From Blastomyces gilchristii SLH14081 (Eukaryota > Ascomycota > Eurotiomycetes > Onygenales > Ajellomycetaceae): a stretch of 64,000 nt of DNA. Position 1 is the stretch's first letter. Each line of letters begins with the position of its first letter. Below the pieces are notes generated by a model that worked only from the letters and a program-made list of their open reading frames with translations, was not told where the DNA came from and made no database searches. The DNA lies in the NCBI RefSeq assembly GCF_000003855.2, contig NW_003101656.1, positions 1 through 64,000 of the forward strand, in the 5' to 3' direction. Shown piece after piece: positions 61,227 through 64,000 of the stretch. The position numbers and the translations under genes were made by a program.

Positions 61227-64000
61227 TAAGTCTCTCTCTTTCAGAAGCAGTTCTCATTAGTCAAGAGCTGCTGTTTCAGATAACACAGAACTCAGAGTTC
61301 AGGTCAGTTAATTATAGCTGATTCATTTCATAAGATATTATCAGTCACAGCTGTGTGATCTCTTATCAAGAATATCTTCAATCTCTCACTCAAGCTCATT
61401 ATCTTCTTCTATGATCTCTGGTAGTTGTCAGTTGAAAGTGAGTTGAGAAGGAAACAGATCAGTGACAGTGTGACAGAGCAAGCTTGTGTGAAAGACATCA
61501 TGAATCTCTGATAATGTGTCAAGACAGTAGTTGTAACTATCTAGAACTTCTATCACTTTATACCTGATATGATGATAATCTAGTGTATAAGATGAACATG
61601 TGATTTATATATTCTTAAGATTCAATCATATCAGATCTTCTATCTTATATTGTTTGATAAGATCTCAGTGAATATTGATTTGATGTTCTTGATTCTGTTT
61701 AGTACTTATTATGAAGACTTCTACTCAATCACAGATGTCTCAGAGTTTTATTACTATATTATCAGTAATCTGAATTGAACTGTAAGAGTTCAGTGTGAAC
61801 TGTGTGATCTCTAGAAGATCTAACATCTTCATATGATAACTGTGTATAAGAAAGAACAGGCTTATATCTGTTGAAATAACATCTCAATCATTAATAGCAA
61901 TCTCTGTGTGTAGAAGAAGATTATGTCAGTCATCTTATAAGTAGTTGCAGAACTTATAAAGATAATTCTTTACAGTTTAAATTGTCTGTTCTGATGCATC
62001 ATCAGTCTCAGAATGATAAACAGTTGACAGACAGTATATAATCTTGAGAACTTGACAGATTCTTGTTCAGAGAGTGCTTATAAATTAACAGCTCTGATCT
62101 GATACTATAGATCTCAGTAATTCATACATCTGATAGAATGAGCTTCTTAGAAAAGCTTCAGTGACTTGTTCAGTATTTATCTTATCACAGAGTTTCAATA
62201 TAACATTCTTACTCAATCAGTTCACAATAATCAGAATGTTTCTACAGCTCTTAGTCTCAGAGAGATTAATAGTGAAGTTAATTATCACATCTTATCAGAT
62301 TCTATTAGAGATATCAAGCAGTTTCAGCAGACCTTTTCTATGATTCTTTTATAAGATGATGAAGAAATAATAATTACAGTTTCAGATAAAACATCTGATA
62401 CTGTTTAATATCTCAGATCAGTAGAACTTCTGAGAGATTATTTAATACAGTTATTTGCAATCTGAATAATCAGTTATATATAAATCATGAATCTCTTGCA
62501 TTATCTGAGTGTGTAAGAGTTCAGAGTGAGAAACTCAATATTGTTTATAAAACTGTAGAGTGTTATTATCATCAATTAAGCATTCTGAGATATCAGTTCT
62601 TATACATAGTTCTGAGAGGAATCAGAGTGCTTCTTGATATACTACTTCAGTGAGTACTTGGAGAAGTTTATCAGTTTGAGCTATTACATGCTATAATTCA
62701 TTCAGTGTAGGTTCAGAAGAAGTCAAGATATCAGTATCAGTGTCAGTGTTAATATCAGTGACAGTTCAGAGAGAGAGTGTTCTAATCAGAGAAGTATATA
62801 TAGTGTCATGAGTTGTTCTATCTTGATCAACTAATATCTTCAGATCTAGAAGCTGATATTCTTAGTTCATTTAACAGATGTCTGTTATATTGAAAGGCAT
62901 ATCTCACTCTTGTTATGAGAGAACATATATTATCAAGTTCTGACTGCTGAGATAGTAGTATATTGTAAAATGAAAGCAGCTTAAGAACTCAGATCATTGT
63001 ATCTATCATTCAGTGAGTTTACAGATAGTTGTAAAGTACTTGAGATTCTTATGATCTGTGATTATCTCAAATTCAGAGACACTTCAGAGTTCAGAGTCTC
63101 ATTCTTCTAGATAGTATACAATTGCAAGAAGTTTCTTATCATAGATCTCATAGTTGTATTCAGTGAGACTGAGTTTCTTAGATATGAAGATACATGATTA
63201 TAAGATATCTTTATTATTATATTACAATATAGCTTCTTCTATAACATAGTCAGAGAAGTCAGCTTCAATACCTGTTTCATAATCAGAGTCAAATATTATT
63301 AGCAGAGAGGTATTGATGAATATCTTCTTTATCTATATAAATGCAGCTTCAGTGTTCACTGATCACTGAAATACTGAGTTCTTCTTAATAAGTTCTGTAA
63401 GTGATCTCACAATATCTGAGAAGTTTCATATAAATCACTGATAGAAGTTAGTAAATCTGATGAAGCTTTATACATCTTTCACAGTATATTGAGCTTCTCA
63501 TTCAAGAATAGCAGAGATTTTCTCAGACTTCATTCAAATTCTGTTACCAGCTTCTATGATAAAACCTAGATATTTGATACTCTTGGCTTCAAAGTCATAC
63601 TTGTCAATATCTATTAATAGTTCTGCTTCTCATAATCATTGTAATATTCTTTATATATGTTCTTGATATTCTTTTCTGAACTTATCAGTGAAGATGAGAA
63701 TGTCATTGAAATATACAGATGCAAATTTATCAAGAAAATTTCAGAGTTCTCAGTTGATATACTTCTGAAATGTACTGAGAGTATTGATCAGTTCAAAGAG
63801 TGTAACTATTCATTCAAAGAGATTATAACATGATTGAAATGCTGTAAGCTATTCATCTTCTTCAGTGATACAGATTTTATAAAATGCAGTGATGATATCT
63901 AGTTTTATAAATCATTGAGCTTGTTCAATGCGAGCTAGAGTTTCATTGATAAGAGATAAAGAATAGTGATACTTCTTGATTAATCTGTTCAATTCTTGAT
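61227..64000 (-). mobile_element. Gypsy-4: chromovirus, 5' part outside window
   Basis: Same family as Gypsy-1 and Gypsy-3, with no nested insertion in view. Leftward order: RT (active site YFND at 63713-63702), RNase H (about 63300-62900), integrase (about 62700-61600), GPY/F, chromodomain (about 61440-61300), purine tract CTGAAAGAGAGAGAC. It supplies empty sites for Y8-Y12 and LINE-B in Gypsy-3. Stops throughout; short open frames at 62161-62354 are fortuitous. Confidence 0.88.

Noticed and set aside
1..64000. Mitochondrial or bacterial origin, CRISPR arrays, rRNA genes
   Set aside because: The A/T richness and TGA codons first suggested mitochondrial DNA, but nested nuclear retrotransposons, a Pol III SINE and chromodomains argue against it. 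No regularly spaced short repeats or rRNA-like blocks were seen.

Overview
The window is a block of nested, decayed transposable elements from a eukaryotic nuclear genome, most likely AT-rich heterochromatin of a filamentous ascomycete fungus. The reasons are: chromodomain Ty3/gypsy, Ty1/copia and Tad1/I-type LINE elements with (TAA)n tails; a tRNA-headed SINE; pervasive C-to-T / G-to-A mutation that leaves stops in nearly every reading frame (a RIP-like pattern); and a 202-base assembly gap. I found no host gene, working tRNA, rRNA or CRISPR array. Almost every open reading frame is a fragment of a mutated gag or pol gene or a chance frame. The species cannot be named from this sequence. || Layout, left to right. 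(1) 1-~5040: 3' part of a Ty1/copia element (Copia-1, + strand) ending in a polypurine tract and LTR. (2) 5142-10826: complete but dead Ty3/gypsy chromovirus (Gypsy-1, +), with 5-bp target duplication ATTCT. (3) 10919-30434: a second gypsy family (Gypsy-2, +, 167-bp LTRs). Its body holds five copies of a ~506-bp non-coding DNA transposon (here called Y1-Y5) and one SINE. Its 3' LTR is split by an 8.3-kb Copia-2 element (-), which itself carries a truncated LINE (LINE-A). (4) 30435-32182: AT-rich DNA, a small LINE scrap, a ~140-bp tandem repeat split by Y6, and Y7. (5) 32183-60917: Gypsy-3 (-, same family as Gypsy-1) swollen to ~28.7 kb by Y8, Y9, LINE-B (which contains LINE-C, which contains SINE-2), Y10 (which contains full-length LINE-D), Y11 and Y12. 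(6) 60918-64000: an LTR shared with Gypsy-4 (-), which runs off the window. || Gypsy-4 is an uninterrupted relative of Gypsy-3 and gives the empty site for each insertion in it, so the nesting can be read directly. Nearly all insertions have exact or near-exact target duplications: 5 bp for LTR elements, 8 bp for Y, 13-14 bp (11 bp minimum for LINE-A) for LINEs and SINEs. || Working relations: the SINE ends in the same GAAGAATAATAAT tail as the LINE and has the same target-duplication length, so the LINE machinery probably moved it. The Y family has TAGACTG ends and 8-bp duplications fitting hAT transposase, but no transposase gene is present here. The decay pattern hits GpG/CpC and CpG as well as CpA, giving many TGG-to-TGA changes and D-to-N changes in reverse transcriptase active sites. 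LINE 5' UTRs and the SINE are largely spared.
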